From positions 930,001-994,000 of the forward strand of contig JAHBZN010000002.1 in NCBI GenBank assembly GCA_019635415.1: a stretch of 64,000 bases of DNA. The letters run 5' to 3'. This DNA comes from Ramlibacter sp. Its GTDB lineage: Bacteria > Pseudomonadota > Gammaproteobacteria > Burkholderiales > Burkholderiaceae_C. How positions within the stretch are numbered: the first letter of the stretch is position 1; every line of letters begins with the position of its first letter. The translations under genes and the position numbers were made by a program. A model generated the notes under the pieces. The model saw only the letters and a program-made list of their open reading frames with translations. It was not told the origin of the DNA and made no database searches. This document shows positions 48,554-58,015 of this stretch, piece after piece.

Positions 48554-49990
48554 TCAATGCGCGGGCGCGGCTTGCTGCAGGCCCGCGGCGGGGCCGGGCC
48601 GCATCAGCAGTGCGCTGAGCAGGGCGGCCACGGCGGCGAATACCGCACCGACCAGGAAGGCCGTGTGGTAACCGCCATTGAGCGCCAGAGGCAGCGCCAC
48701 GCCCCGCGCCAGCAGGCCCGTGGTGCGCGCCGCGGCCAGGCTGGCCAACACGGCCAGTCCGAGCGCACCGCCCATCATGAAGGCGGTGTTGACCACGCCC
48801 GAAGCCAGGCCGGAGTCGGACGGGCTGACATCGCTCATTGCGGCCAGCAGCAGCGGATTGAACGCGATGCCCGCGCCCAGGCCCAGCAGCAGCATGCCCG
48901 GCAGCACATGCACCATGAACTGGCCACCCGCCGGCGCCTGGGCAAACAGCAGGAGGCCAATCGCCGCCAGGCCCAGGCCGAGGGCCAGGGGGCCGCGGAT
49001 GCCGAAGCGCATCACGATGCGCGCCGACAACCCGAGCGAAAACGCCGCCATGATCAGGTTGGCGGGCAGGAAGGCCAGGCCCACCTGCATCGGGCTGTAG
49101 CCCAGCACCAGCTGCAGGTACAGCGCCGAGATGAAGAACCAGGCGAACATGGCCGCCGCCCAGAGCACGCCCACGACGTTGGCGGTGGACACGTTGCGCA
49201 GCCGGAACAGCGCCAGCGGCATCAGCGGGGCGGCCACGCGGGACTCGATGGTGATGAACGCCGCCATCAGCGCGGCGGCGAAGCCCAGCAGCCCGAGCGT
49301 TTGCGCCGACCCCCAGCCGGCCTCGTTGCCATTGACCACGCCGTACACCGCCAGCATCAGCGACAGGGTGACCGTGACGGCACCGGCCACGTCCAGCCGC
49401 TGGCCCGCCACGCCCGCGCCAGGAGCAATCAGGCGCAGGCACAGCGCATACACCACCACGCCGATCGGCAGGTTGACCAGGAAGATCCAGTGCCAGCTCA
49501 GCGTGCTGGTGAGCAGGCCGCCCAGCAGCACTCCGATGCTGCCCCCGCCGGCACAGACGAAGCCGTACACCCCCATGGCCTTGGCCCGTTCACCGGGCTC
49601 GGTGAACAGGTTCATGATCAGTGACAGGGCCACGGCCGAGACCACGGCGCCGCCCAGGCCCTGGACCGCGCGGGCCGCCACCAGCAAGGCCTGCGAGCCC
49701 GCCACCCCGCAGGCCAGCGAGGCCAGGGTGAACAGCACGATGCCGCCCAGGAACACGCGGCGATGGCCAAACAGGTCGCCCAGGCGTCCGCCCAGCAGCA
49801 GGAAGCCGCCAAATGTCAGCATGTAGGCGTTGACCACCCAGACCAGCGACGTCTCGGTGAATTGCAGGTCCTGTCGGATCGATGGCAGGGCCACGTTCAC
49901 GATGGTCGTGTCCAGCACGATCATCAGCACGCCCAGGCACAGCACCATCAAGGCCAGCCAGCGCTGGCGGGCGGCATGGTCGGCCATCAT
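48554..49990 (-). CDS. DHA2-type MFS drug/solute exporter
   Basis: 478 residues, 14 predicted helices, EmrB/QacA-like. Motif C-like and signature VLDTTIVNVALPSIRQDL, the loop 2-3 motif GGRLGDLFGHRRVF, and GGSIGVLLGGLLTSTLSWHW. Exports hydrophobic compounds. The ATG at 49990 overlaps the VOC gene stop (ATGA), so both are coupled. Confidence 0.9.
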   Translation of the reverse strand: MMADHAARQRWLALMVLCLGVLMIVLDTTIVNVALPSIRQDLQFTETSLVWVVNAYMLTFGGFLLLGGRLGDLFGHRRVFLGGIVLFTLASLACGVAGSQALLVAARAVQGLGGAVVSAVALSLIMNLFTEPGERAKAMGVYGFVCAGGGSIGVLLGGLLTSTLSWHWIFLVNLPIGVVVYALCLRLIAPGAGVAGQRLDVAGAVTVTLSLMLAVYGVVNGNEAGWGSAQTLGLLGFAAALMAAFITIESRVAAPLMPLALFRLRNVSTANVVGVLWAAAMFAWFFISALYLQLVLGYSPMQVGLAFLPANLIMAAFSLGLSARIVMRFGIRGPLALGLGLAAIGLLLFAQAPAGGQFMVHVLPGMLLLGLGAGIAFNPLLLAAMSDVSPSDSGLASGVVNTAFMMGGALGLAVLASLAAARTTGLLARGVALPLALNGGYHTAFLVGAVFAAVAALLSALLMRPGPAAGLQQAAPAH

Positions 49991-50412
49991 GGCGCGGCTC
50001 CGTCGTTGCCGGCCAGCACCATCCAGCCCACGCCAAAGCGGTCGGTCAGCATGCCGAAGCTGGAGGCGTAGAAGGTTTTGGCCAGCGGCATCTGGACCGT
50101 GCCACCGCCGGCCAGCAGGGCATCGAACAGGCGCTGCGCTGCAGCGTCGTCGTCGGCCGTCAGCGAGAGCGTGATGCCCTGGAACGACGGGGCGCTGCCG
50201 GTGCAATACCCGTCGCTGGCCATGAGCGTGGCTTCGCCAACGGTGAAGTCGGCGTGCATGATCTTGTCTTCCACGCCGGGGCGAACCGGCGTGCCCTCGG
50301 GGGCATCGCTGAAGCGCATCACGGTGCCGACGCTGGCGCCAAGGGCTGCTGTGTAGAACCCGAGGGCCTCTTCGGCGCGGCCGTCGAAGTTGAGGTAGGG
50401 CTGGACTTTCAT
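49987..50412 (-). CDS. VOC/PhnB-like glyoxalase-fold protein
   Basis: A 141-residue protein of the PhnB/VOC family: MKVQPYLNFDGRAEEALGFY, HADFTVGEATLMASDG and the C-terminal DRFGVGWMVLAG. Probably metal- or ligand-binding; role unknown. Start: ATG at 50412 with RBS AAGGAGC. Confidence 0.9.
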   Translation of the reverse strand: MKVQPYLNFDGRAEEALGFYTAALGASVGTVMRFSDAPEGTPVRPGVEDKIMHADFTVGEATLMASDGYCTGSAPSFQGITLSLTADDDAAAQRLFDALLAGGGTVQMPLAKTFYASSFGMLTDRFGVGWMVLAGNDGAAP

Positions 50413-50429
50413 GGGGGCTCCTTGGGAGG

Positions 50430-50789
50430 TCAGAACTCGATCTTGGCGGCAAACCCGCCCCAGATCATGCGTCGGCCGTCGAACGGCATGTTGGCCGGAC
50501 CCATGGCCTGCAGGCGCGGGTCGGCCATGACTTTCTTGTTGACCGCGTCGCGGTGCCTGCGCGACCGGTAGGTGATCCACGAGAACCACACCACCTCGTC
50601 GGCCTTGAGCTTGACCGCCTGAGGGAACGAGGTGAGCTTGCCCGGCTTCACGTCGTCGGCCATGCATTCCGTGTAGCTCAGCGCGCCGTGCTCCATCCAT
50701 ATCTTGCCGGCCTTGCGGGCCAGGCGGCGGTAGGCCGCCTGGCTGGCCTTGGGCACGGGGATCAGAAAACCATCGACATAGGTCGCCAT
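50430..50789 (-). CDS. DUF1428 family protein
   Basis: 119 residues: MATYVDGFLIPVPKASQAAY and MADPRLQAMGPANMPFDGRR are DUF1428 hallmarks (dimeric alpha/beta-barrel fold). Start: ATG at 50789, 6 bases after AGGAG; the ATG at 50795 leaves no spacing. In the same run as the VOC and exporter genes. Confidence 0.88.
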   Translation of the reverse strand: MATYVDGFLIPVPKASQAAYRRLARKAGKIWMEHGALSYTECMADDVKPGKLTSFPQAVKLKADEVVWFSWITYRSRRHRDAVNKKVMADPRLQAMGPANMPFDGRRMIWGGFAAKIEF

Positions 50790-50896
50790 GTGCATCTCCT
50801 GGTTGAGGGGCTGACAGAAAAAATCCGCTCCATGCCGGCACGACGAAGCAGCTGACGCGAATTCGACATTTCGCCCCTGCGATTGTTGACTCCGGG

Positions 50897-52429
50897 TTAA
50901 CCCGGATCTGTCAGGGCCGATGAGCGCGGCGCCCGCAGCGCGGCCAGAGCCAGGAAAGCGGCCAGCAACATGGTCATGGCACTGAGGCCGGCGCACACCC
51001 GCAGGCCCTGCACAAAGGCCGCGCGGGCCGCGTCCTGCAGGGCCGGCCCCATGGGCTCGGGCCACTGGGCCGCCAGCGCCAGGGCCCCGCCGACGGTGCT
51101 TCGTGCGGCATCCACGGCCGCGGCCGACAGACCGGCGGGAAGGGCGTCGCCCACGGCGGTGCGGTAGATGGCGGCCGCAATGCTGCCCAGCACGGCAATG
51201 CCCAGGGCGCCGCCCAATTCGCTGCTGGTCTCGGACAGGGCCGAAGCGGCGCCGGTGCGCTCGGGCGGGGCAGTGCCGATCACCACGTCGGTGGTCAGCG
51301 CCACCACAGGGGACAGGCCCAGCGCGAACACCACCGAGCCGGTGACCAGCAGAGCCAGGGCCTGGGTGTCGACCTGGCTCAGCAAGGCAAAGCCGACCGC
51401 TCCCATGAGCAAGCCCCCCACCATCACGCGCCGCGTGCCCTGCCTGCGCACCAGCGTGGGCACCACGAAGGAGCCCGCCACGAAGCCCAGTGCCGAAGGC
51501 AGGGTCCAGAGTCCGGCCGTGAGCGCGGGCATGCCGAGCACCAGCTGAAGGTACTGCGCCTCGTAGAGGAAGGCCGCGAACATGGCAAAAAAGCTCAGGA
51601 TGTTGATCAGCAGGGCCGCGCCGAAGCCTGGCTGGCGCAACAGGCTCAGATCAATCAGAGGCGTTGCCAGCCGCCCCTGCCGGGCCACGAAAATCACGCC
51701 CAGCAGCAGTCCTGTGGCGATGGCCAGCAGCCCCAGCGGCGTGACGCCATGCTCGGCCATGCGCTTCATGCCGAAGACGAGGCAGAGCACGGCGGCCATC
51801 GACAGCGCGGCGCTGGCCAGGTCGAGCCGGCCCGCCTCGGGATCCCGGAATTCGGGCAGCAGCAGGGGCCCCAGCACCAGCAGGAGCGCCATGACGGGCA
51901 CGGCGAGCAGGAACACCGCCTGCCAGCTGAAATGCGCCAGCACCAGCCCGCCCAGCAGCGGCCCGATGGCGCCCCCGGTGGAGAAGCTGGCGATCCACAC
52001 CCCGATCGCAATGCGCCGCTCGTGCGGATCATGGAACATGTTGCGGATCAGCGAGAGCGTGGACGGTGCCAGGGTGGCGCCGGCCACGCCGAGCAAGGCC
52101 CGCGCCGCGATCAGCATGTTGGCACTGTGCGAAAGCGCGGCCAGCACCGAGGCGGCGCCGAAGGCCGCGCCCCCCAGCATCAGCAGCTTGCGTCGGCCGA
52201 TGCGGTCGCCCAGCGTGCCCATGGTGATGAGCGAGCCCGCGACCAGAAAGCCATAGATGTCCACGATCCACAGCATCTGGGCGGCGCTGGGCTTGAGGTC
52301 GGCAGTGATCGCGGGAATGGCCAGGTTCAGCACCGACAGATCCATCGCGTAGAGCAGGCAGGGCAGGGCGATCACGGCCAGGCCGATCCACTCGCGGCGG
52401 CCGGCCAGCGGGCCGGGTTGCGGAGCCAT
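50897..52429 (-). CDS. DHA2-type MFS transporter (EmrB/QacA-like)
   Basis: 510 residues, 14 helices. AMDLSVLNLAIPAITADLKP, GTLGDRIGRRKLLMLGGAAF, and SFSTGGAIGPLLGGLVLAHF are the DHA2 motifs. Paralogue of the transporter 1 kb away. Possibly for quaternary amines or dyes like SmvA; substrate not readable. It ends 107 bases before the DUF1428 gene start. Confidence 0.9.
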   Translation of the reverse strand: MAPQPGPLAGRREWIGLAVIALPCLLYAMDLSVLNLAIPAITADLKPSAAQMLWIVDIYGFLVAGSLITMGTLGDRIGRRKLLMLGGAAFGAASVLAALSHSANMLIAARALLGVAGATLAPSTLSLIRNMFHDPHERRIAIGVWIASFSTGGAIGPLLGGLVLAHFSWQAVFLLAVPVMALLLVLGPLLLPEFRDPEAGRLDLASAALSMAAVLCLVFGMKRMAEHGVTPLGLLAIATGLLLGVIFVARQGRLATPLIDLSLLRQPGFGAALLINILSFFAMFAAFLYEAQYLQLVLGMPALTAGLWTLPSALGFVAGSFVVPTLVRRQGTRRVMVGGLLMGAVGFALLSQVDTQALALLVTGSVVFALGLSPVVALTTDVVIGTAPPERTGAASALSETSSELGGALGIAVLGSIAAAIYRTAVGDALPAGLSAAAVDAARSTVGGALALAAQWPEPMGPALQDAARAAFVQGLRVCAGLSAMTMLLAAFLALAALRAPRSSALTDPG

Positions 52430-52433
52430 GGGC

Positions 52434-52910
52434 TTACTTGAGGGGGATGACGGTGCCGGGGGGCAGCGCCACGGCAGTCACCGCATTCTGCGGCGAGCCT
52501 TCGATCACGCGGTCGGAGTAGGTGAGGTAGACCAGCGTGTTGCGCTTGGTGTCAATCATGCGGATCACCCGCAGCTTCTTGAACACCAGCGAGATGCGTT
52601 CGCTGAACATCTCTTCCTGCTTTTCCAGAGGCTTGCCCGTGGGGAAGGTGATGGGGCCCGTCTGGCGGCAGGCAATCGACGCTTCGGCCTTGTCCTCGGC
52701 CAGACCCAGCCCGCCCTTGATGCCGCCGGTTTTGGCGCGCGACACATAGCAGGTGACGCCACCGACCTTGGGGTCGTCGTAGGCATCGACCACGATCTTG
52801 TGGTCGGGCCCGAAGAATTTGAACACCGTGTCGACTTCGCCGACCGATTCGCTGCCGGCCTTGCCGCAGGCCGCCAGCAGCAACGCGATGATGAGGCTGT
52901 ATTTTTTCAT
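52434..52910 (-). CDS. creA: CreA family lipoprotein
   Basis: 158 residues. Lipobox LLAAC (Cys15) indicates an outer- or inner-membrane lipoprotein, then the CreA domain: [40 protein letters not shown] and CRQTGPITF. Function poorly known. It ends 4 bases before the MFS start, so probably co-transcribed with it. Confidence 0.9.
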   Translation of the reverse strand: MKKYSLIIALLLAACGKAGSESVGEVDTVFKFFGPDHKIVVDAYDDPKVGGVTCYVSRAKTGGIKGGLGLAEDKAEASIACRQTGPITFPTGKPLEKQEEMFSERISLVFKKLRVIRMIDTKRNTLVYLTYSDRVIEGSPQNAVTAVALPPGTVIPLK

Positions 52911-52968
52911 CCCTCTGTCCTGGTTGGGGGAAACAGCCTCGGACTGTAGCGGCTTTGCCGCCGGGGCG

Positions 52969-53175
52969 TCAGAGCAGACCGCGCGCGTCGGCGGCGCGGA
53001 TGACCTGCATCAGGGCGTCCACGTCGTCGCAGGTCGCAAGGGGCTTGGCCAGCGCCTGCTGCAGGTGGCGCGGCAGGCGCAGCGGCGGAGGTGGCCGGGT
53101 GGGTTGCCGCTGCGAGGCGGCATCGGCCTGGGCATCGGCCTGGGTGCCGGCCTGGGGAGGGTAGAGGTAGATCAT
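52969..53175 (-). CDS. Hypothetical small protein
   Basis: 68 residues starting [20 protein letters not shown], with a short AQAD repeat, a Pro-rich segment and a C-terminal helix [16 protein letters not shown]. Third codon positions are mostly G/C, as in real genes here; RBS weak. No family recognised. Confidence 0.45.
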   Translation of the reverse strand: MIYLYPPQAGTQADAQADAASQRQPTRPPPPLRLPRHLQQALAKPLATCDDVDALMQVIRAADARGLL

Positions 53176-53220
53176 GGCGGGCTTTCAAATCATCAGTGCC
53201 TTGATGATGCGAGGCGCGCC

Positions 53221-53285
53221 CGGTGGGGCTGGTAGGTGAGGCGGGCTTTTGCCTGTCAGCTTCTTCGGTGGGGCTTGTAGGCGAT
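53221..53285. repeat. Pair of 20-bp direct repeats
   Basis: CGGTGGGGCTGGTAGGTGAG (53221-53240) and CGGTGGGGCTTGTAGGCGAT (53266-53285), 17 of 20 identical, offset 45 bases. In the gap upstream of the KdpD-like gene. Confidence 0.6.
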
Positions 53286-53320
53286 TGGCTTACTTTGCCA
53301 GCGGCCAACCGGGGTGGGCG

Positions 53321-53339
53321 GCCCTTATGGATTCCTGAC
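53321..53339 (+). promoter_or_regulatory. Shared motif upstream of the kdpDE-like operon
   Basis: GCCCTTATGGATTCCTGAC, 23 bases before the KdpD-like ATG. 17 of 19 bases match the element before kup (55563-55581). Candidate binding site for the adjacent response regulator, or a common promoter element. Confidence 0.5.
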
Positions 53340-53362
53340 GCGTGCCCTGCCACACTTCGTTC

Positions 53363-54862
53363 ATGTTCACCGAATTCACGGGGCGACCGACCACGCGCAG
53401 CGCAGCCACATTGTCGGCGGTGGGCCTTCTGGGGCTGGCGACTTTGCTGGCTTTCTGCCTGGATTCGCAGGTGTCGCTCACCAGCCTGGCCATGGTGTAC
53501 CTGCTGGCCGTGGTGGTGGCGGCGTATCTTCTGGACTGGGTGGCTTCGGCTGCCACGGCGGTGGCGGCTGTCACGGCACTCAATTTTCTCTTTGTTCCGC
53601 CACGCTGGACGTTCGAAGTGGAGAGCCGGGATCATCTGATTGCGCTTTCCGCGATGTTGGTGGTGTCTCTGGTCATCAGCCATCTGGCGCGTGGGCTGCG
53701 GCGCGAGGCGGCGCTGGCCCGGCTCAACGAGCAGCGCGCGCAGCAACTCCAGTGGCTGGCAACCGAGCTGGGTGCCGCTCAAACCCCTCAGGAGGTATGT
53801 GAATTGGGGAGGCGGGCCTTGCTGCAGGCCTTCGCCGGGCCGGTGCTGCTGGTCGGGCTGGATCCTGATGGCTCGATGCAGACCGAAACGTCCGTTCCTT
53901 CTCTGGTGCGCCAGGGGCTGCAGCAATGCGTCAAGGAGAACGCCATTCTGGGGCCGGGTACGGGTCGCTGGCCGGGTCTGAATGCCTGGTACCTGCCCAT
54001 GGGAAATGCCGAGGAGACGCTGGGCGTGGTGCAGGTTCAGCCCGCCCGGGCTGGCGACAACGAGGGCCGCCTGCATGCCGCCGCGCTGGTCGCGCTCTTG
54101 GGCCAGGCCCTGCTGCGGCTGAGGTTGAACAGGGCGGTGCTGGCGGCCCAGGGCGAAGCGCAGCGCCAGCATTTGCTCAACACCTTTTTGGCGGCGATTT
54201 CCCATGATCTTCGCACCCCCCTGGCCGCGATCACGGGAGCGGCCACTTCCCTGCAGACTCAGGGCGAGCGTTTGTCGCATGCCAGTCGGGAACGGCTCAT
54301 GGGCAGCATCGTGAGTGAGGCCACCTACCTCAATACCCTGGCAGAAAACACGCTGCACCTCACGCGCCTGACCTCACAAAAGACCATGTTGCCCCTGCAG
54401 TGGGAGTCGCTGGAGGAACTGGTTGGTACGGCGGTGGCGCGCATTCGCCAGCGTGACCCCGATCGGCGCATCAGCACAAGGGTCCAGCCCGGCCTGCCGC
54501 TGGTGCGTGCGGAACCGGTGCTGATGGGCCGGTTGCTGGCCAATCTGCTCGACAACGCGCTTCACTACAGCGACGGTCCGGTGGAGGTGACCGCGCAGGC
54601 GGGGCCGGCGGAACTCAGCCTCTGCGTCAAGGACAGGGGCCGCGGATTGACCGAAGAGCTCAAGGCCAGATTGTTCCTGCCCTTCAGCCGTGGCGACCAC
54701 ACAGGCCTGCGCGGGGCTGGGTTGGGGCTGGCGGTGTGCCATGCCATTGCCAGTGCCCATGGCGGACGCCTGAGTGCACGCAATCGCAAGGGCGGTGGCG
54801 CGGCATTCTGTCTGACGCTGACACTTGAGCCTCAACCTGATCTGTCAGAGGCCATGCCGTGA
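53363..54862 (+). CDS. KdpD-like sensor histidine kinase lacking the N-terminal Kdp/USP domains
   Basis: 499 residues. Four N-terminal membrane helices of the DUF4118 type (about 17-115, with FLFVPPRWTFEVESRDHLIA), a GAF-like middle (about 140-260), then HisKA with the phospho-accepting His in AAISHDLRTPLAAITGA and a HATPase with NLLDNALHYS and GAGLGLAVCHAIASAHGG. This matches the C-terminal half of KdpD (about 895 in E. coli) but the cytoplasmic K+-sensing KdpD and USP domains are absent. Start at ATG 53363. Coupled to the regulator gene (GTGA overlap). Confidence 0.88.
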   Translation: MFTEFTGRPTTRSAATLSAVGLLGLATLLAFCLDSQVSLTSLAMVYLLAVVVAAYLLDWVASAATAVAAVTALNFLFVPPRWTFEVESRDHLIALSAMLVVSLVISHLARGLRREAALARLNEQRAQQLQWLATELGAAQTPQEVCELGRRALLQAFAGPVLLVGLDPDGSMQTETSVPSLVRQGLQQCVKENAILGPGTGRWPGLNAWYLPMGNAEETLGVVQVQPARAGDNEGRLHAAALVALLGQALLRLRLNRAVLAAQGEAQRQHLLNTFLAAISHDLRTPLAAITGAATSLQTQGERLSHASRERLMGSIVSEATYLNTLAENTLHLTRLTSQKTMLPLQWESLEELVGTAVARIRQRDPDRRISTRVQPGLPLVRAEPVLMGRLLANLLDNALHYSDGPVEVTAQAGPAELSLCVKDRGRGLTEELKARLFLPFSRGDHTGLRGAGLGLAVCHAIASAHGGRLSARNRKGGGAAFCLTLTLEPQPDLSEAMP

Positions 54863-55545
54863 AGCTGCGTGTGTTGCTGGTCGAGGACGATCCGCATGTC
54901 AGGGGGTTCATGCAGGAAGCCCTGTCGGTGGAGGGGTTCGAGGTCCTGACGGCGGCCTCGCTGAGCGAGGCGCAGGCCATGTTCCGGCACGGGGGTGTCG
55001 GCCTGATCCTGCTGGACCTGGGGCTGCCCGACGGCGACGGCGAAGTGCTGTTGCGCGAGATGCGTCAGCAGGGCAACCTGCCGGTCATCGTGGTCTCAGC
55101 GCGTGACCAGGAAGTGCAGAAGATTCAACTGCTCGACGCAGGCGCTGATGATTTCCTGACCAAGCCGTTCAGCGTGGGGGAATTGCTGGCTCGCATCCGG
55201 GTGAGCCTGAGGCACCGCGGCACCGCGCTATTGCCAGCCGTCACGCTGCACGCGCTTGATGATTTGCGCGTGGATCTGCAAAGACATGTGGTGTGCCTCA
55301 ACGATGCCCCGGTTCACCTGACGCCCACCGAGTACCGGCTGCTGGCCCGCCTGGTCCGCCAGGCCGGACGCGTGGTCACGCACCGGCAACTGCTGGCTGA
55401 CGTCTGGGGCGCCGAGTTCACCGAGCACACACACTACCTGCGGCTTTACATGGCCCAGCTTCGAGCCAAGCTGGAGCGCAATCCGGCTGAGCCGCGCCAC
55501 CTGCTGACCGAGGCCGGCGTGGGCTACCGGCTGGCGGACACCTGA
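54859..55545 (+). CDS. KdpE-like response regulator (OmpR/PhoB family)
   Basis: 228 residues. Receiver domain with phospho-acceptor Asp53 (LILLDLGLPDGDGE) and Lys in DDFLTKPFSVGELLARIR, then a winged-helix DNA-binding domain (HLTPTEYRLLARLVRQAGRV). GTG start overlapping the kinase stop. Probably controls kup and itself through the shared motif (inference). Confidence 0.9.
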   Translation: MKLRVLLVEDDPHVRGFMQEALSVEGFEVLTAASLSEAQAMFRHGGVGLILLDLGLPDGDGEVLLREMRQQGNLPVIVVSARDQEVQKIQLLDAGADDFLTKPFSVGELLARIRVSLRHRGTALLPAVTLHALDDLRVDLQRHVVCLNDAPVHLTPTEYRLLARLVRQAGRVVTHRQLLADVWGAEFTEHTHYLRLYMAQLRAKLERNPAEPRHLLTEAGVGYRLADT

Positions 55546-55562
55546 GCCGCCCGCCGCAGCCC

Positions 55563-55594
55563 GCCCTTATGCTTTCCTGACACCCGGGGTGTCA
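55563..55594 (+). promoter_or_regulatory. Shared motif and palindrome upstream of kup
   Basis: GCCCTTATGCTTTCCTGAC (55563-55581), nearly the same as the motif before the kinase gene, overlapping a perfect palindrome TGACACC-CGG-GGTGTCA (55578-55594). It lies 31-62 bases before kup. Confidence 0.55.
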
Positions 55595-55625
55595 CATTGA
55601 AAGTCTTGCAACTTCCAGGGCATTC

Positions 55626-57524
55626 ATGAGCGACTCCCTCGTTTCCCCAGCTGACAGGCAACCCTCGGGGCGGGCACTGGGCATCTTGATGCTCGGCGCG
55701 CTGGGCGTCGTCTATGGCGACATTGGCACCAGCCCGCTTTACACCATGAAGGAGATATTTGGCGTGGCCAAGGTCCCCCTGGACGCGGCGCATATCGTGG
55801 GGGCCGTTTCCACCATTGTCTGGGGCCTGCTCATGGTGGTGACGCTCAAGTACGTCGTGCTGGTTCTGCGGGCTAACAACCGGGGCGAAGGCGGCGTTCT
55901 TGCACTGGCTGCCCTGGCCGCCCAGTCGGCGGGTGGCAAGAAGCAGCGACGGGCGGGATTGCTGCTGTTGGGCATGGCGGGCGCCGCGCTGTTTTACGGC
56001 GACAGCGTGATCACCCCGGCGATCTCGGTGCTCAGTGCAGTGGAAGGCCTGGAAGTCGTGACGCCGTTGCTCAAGCCCTATGTCCTGCCGGTATCAATGG
56101 CCGTGCTGATCGCGCTGTTTGCCGTGCAGCGCCGGGGGACCGCGCGGGTGGGGCGCCTGTTTGGTCCCGTCATCCTGTTGTGGTTTGCGGTGTTGGCGTT
56201 CACCGGCGGGGTGCAGGTTGCGCGGCAGCCAGGGATATTGTGGGCACTCAACCCGCTTGAGGCGCTGGCCTTCCTGCGTGGACAGGGCTGGCATGTATTT
56301 GCGGCTGTCGGTGCCATCGTCCTGGCCTTTACCGGGGCCGAGACGCTTTACGCCGACATGGGGCACTTTGGCAAACGGCCCGTCCGGTGGGCCTGGTCGG
56401 GCTACGTGCTTCCTGCACTGGCATTGCAGTACATGGGGCAGGGCGCACTGCTCATGCGGGATGCCTCGGCGCTGGAGAACCCCTTTTACCGGATGTTTCC
56501 CCAGGAGTGGCTGCTGCCCGCGGTGGCGCTGGCGACGCTGGCCACGGTGATTGCGTCGCAGGCCGTGATCTCGGGTGCGTATTCCATGACCCGCCAGGCG
56601 GTCCAGCTTGGCCTGCTGCCCCGCATGAAGGTGATCTATACATCCGCCAGAGATGCCGGGCAGATATACGTGCCCCAGGTCAACTGGGTGCTGCTGGTGG
56701 CCGTGCTGGCCGCCGTGCTGGGCTTTGGCAGTTCCAGCGCGCTGGCTTCGGCCTATGGCATTGCCGTGACACTGACCATGTTCATCACCACCGTGCTGAC
56801 CTTCTTTGTGGTGCGCCGTGGCTGGGGCTATCCCTTGCCGCTTGCGCTGGGGGCGACGGGCGCCTTCCTGGCACTGGACGCACTGCTGGTGGCCTCTTGC
56901 GCGCTCAAGTTTCCGGAAGGGGGCTGGTTCCCCATTGCCGCTGGTATTGCCATCGTCCTGGTGATGACGACATGGCGACGCGGGCGCGAAATTCTTCTGG
57001 ACACCATTCGTCGCGATGATCCCGATCTTCAGCAATTCGTTCGTGGACTGGCAGGGAGTTTTCCGCAACGCGTGCCGCGAACCGCCGTCTATGCCGTGGC
57101 CAATCCAGACACCGTTCCCCAGGCCCTCATGCACAACCTCAAGCACAACCAGGTGCTTCACGAGCGCAACCTGATCCTGAATGTGGTGTTCCATGAGGTG
57201 CCGTGGATTCCTTTTGGCGAGAGGGTCAAGGTCACACCACTGGAGCCCGGCTTCTGGCGGGTGGAGGTGCACTATGGTTTCAAGAATATTCCGGACATCC
57301 CCCAGGCCCTCTCGCTATGTGCTGCCCAGGGCGTGGACATCAACCTGTTTGAAACGTCGTACTTCCTGAGCCGGGAAATCATCGTGCCCACCCGGGGGCC
57401 CGGCATGGCTGGCTGGCGTGAGGCGCTCTTCGCCCTGATGTCCCGCAACGCGGGCAATGCGGCGGACTTCTTCCGCTTGCCGGGCAATTGTGTGATCGAG
57501 TTGGGGACCCGGGTTCAGATCTGA
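55626..57524 (+). CDS. kup: Low-affinity potassium transporter Kup
   Basis: 632 residues, about 12 membrane helices and a C-terminal cytoplasmic domain. The KUP signature [20 protein letters not shown] is at the N-terminus, with [20 protein letters not shown] following. Takes up K+ with protons. Start: ATG at 55626. It stands next to a Kdp-type two-component system; no kdpFABC is in the window. Confidence 0.96.
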   Translation: MSDSLVSPADRQPSGRALGILMLGALGVVYGDIGTSPLYTMKEIFGVAKVPLDAAHIVGAVSTIVWGLLMVVTLKYVVLVLRANNRGEGGVLALAALAAQSAGGKKQRRAGLLLLGMAGAALFYGDSVITPAISVLSAVEGLEVVTPLLKPYVLPVSMAVLIALFAVQRRGTARVGRLFGPVILLWFAVLAFTGGVQVARQPGILWALNPLEALAFLRGQGWHVFAAVGAIVLAFTGAETLYADMGHFGKRPVRWAWSGYVLPALALQYMGQGALLMRDASALENPFYRMFPQEWLLPAVALATLATVIASQAVISGAYSMTRQAVQLGLLPRMKVIYTSARDAGQIYVPQVNWVLLVAVLAAVLGFGSSSALASAYGIAVTLTMFITTVLTFFVVRRGWGYPLPLALGATGAFLALDALLVASCALKFPEGGWFPIAAGIAIVLVMTTWRRGREILLDTIRRDDPDLQQFVRGLAGSFPQRVPRTAVYAVANPDTVPQALMHNLKHNQVLHERNLILNVVFHEVPWIPFGERVKVTPLEPGFWRVEVHYGFKNIPDIPQALSLCAAQGVDINLFETSYFLSREIIVPTRGPGMAGWREALFALMSRNAGNAADFFRLPGNCVIELGTRVQI

Positions 57525-57528
57525 CGCA

Positions 57529-57987
57529 TCAAGGCGCGCGCCCCGGCGCCACCATGGCCGTGGCCAGCGCCAGGCCGGGCGCCGTGGGGTGGGCCGTGTC
57601 CGCCAGGACGCCTTCTGCAAAGCTGAAATTTCTGGCCGCGCGAACCACATGGGCCCGGAAGGCGAGTGAGTCGCTGGCCTTTGCCAATGAAAGGAACTTG
57701 ATCGAGAGTTCCAGCGTGACGACCACCTCACTGTCGTAGTGCCCCAAACCAGCGAGCACGAAGGCCGCGTCAAAACCCGCGGAGATGACTCCCCCATTGA
57801 GCGCCGCCGTGCCGCCACCGCCCAGCAGGCCAGGAGCCAGCCCTGACAGGGTGACCACCGCGGTGCCGGGTTCCTCGAACGCACCCTTGAAGCCGAACCA
57901 CAAAACCTCTTTGCGCGCGTTGAACTGCAGCAGTTGCAGTGCGCGCTTTTCAGGCGACAGGCGAAAAGCGGCAGAAGGAAGTTGCAT
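57529..57987 (-). CDS. PaaI-like thioesterase-fold protein
   Basis: 152 residues with the hotdog pattern ALNGGVISAGFDAAFVLAGL and VVTLELSIKFLSLAKASDSL. Substrate unknown. It ends 4 bases from the convergent kup stop. Start: ATG at 57987 with AGAAGGAAG upstream; the more upstream start is possible. Confidence 0.75.
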   Translation of the reverse strand: MQLPSAAFRLSPEKRALQLLQFNARKEVLWFGFKGAFEEPGTAVVTLSGLAPGLLGGGGTAALNGGVISAGFDAAFVLAGLGHYDSEVVVTLELSIKFLSLAKASDSLAFRAHVVRAARNFSFAEGVLADTAHPTAPGLALATAMVAPGRAP

Positions 57988-58015
57988 GGCGGTACCGTCC
58001 TCAATCAAGCGGGGT

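Noticed and set aside
52907..54358. 483-residue minus-strand frame over the KdpD-like gene
   Set aside because: Antisense shadow; the plus strand has HisKA and HATPase motifs.
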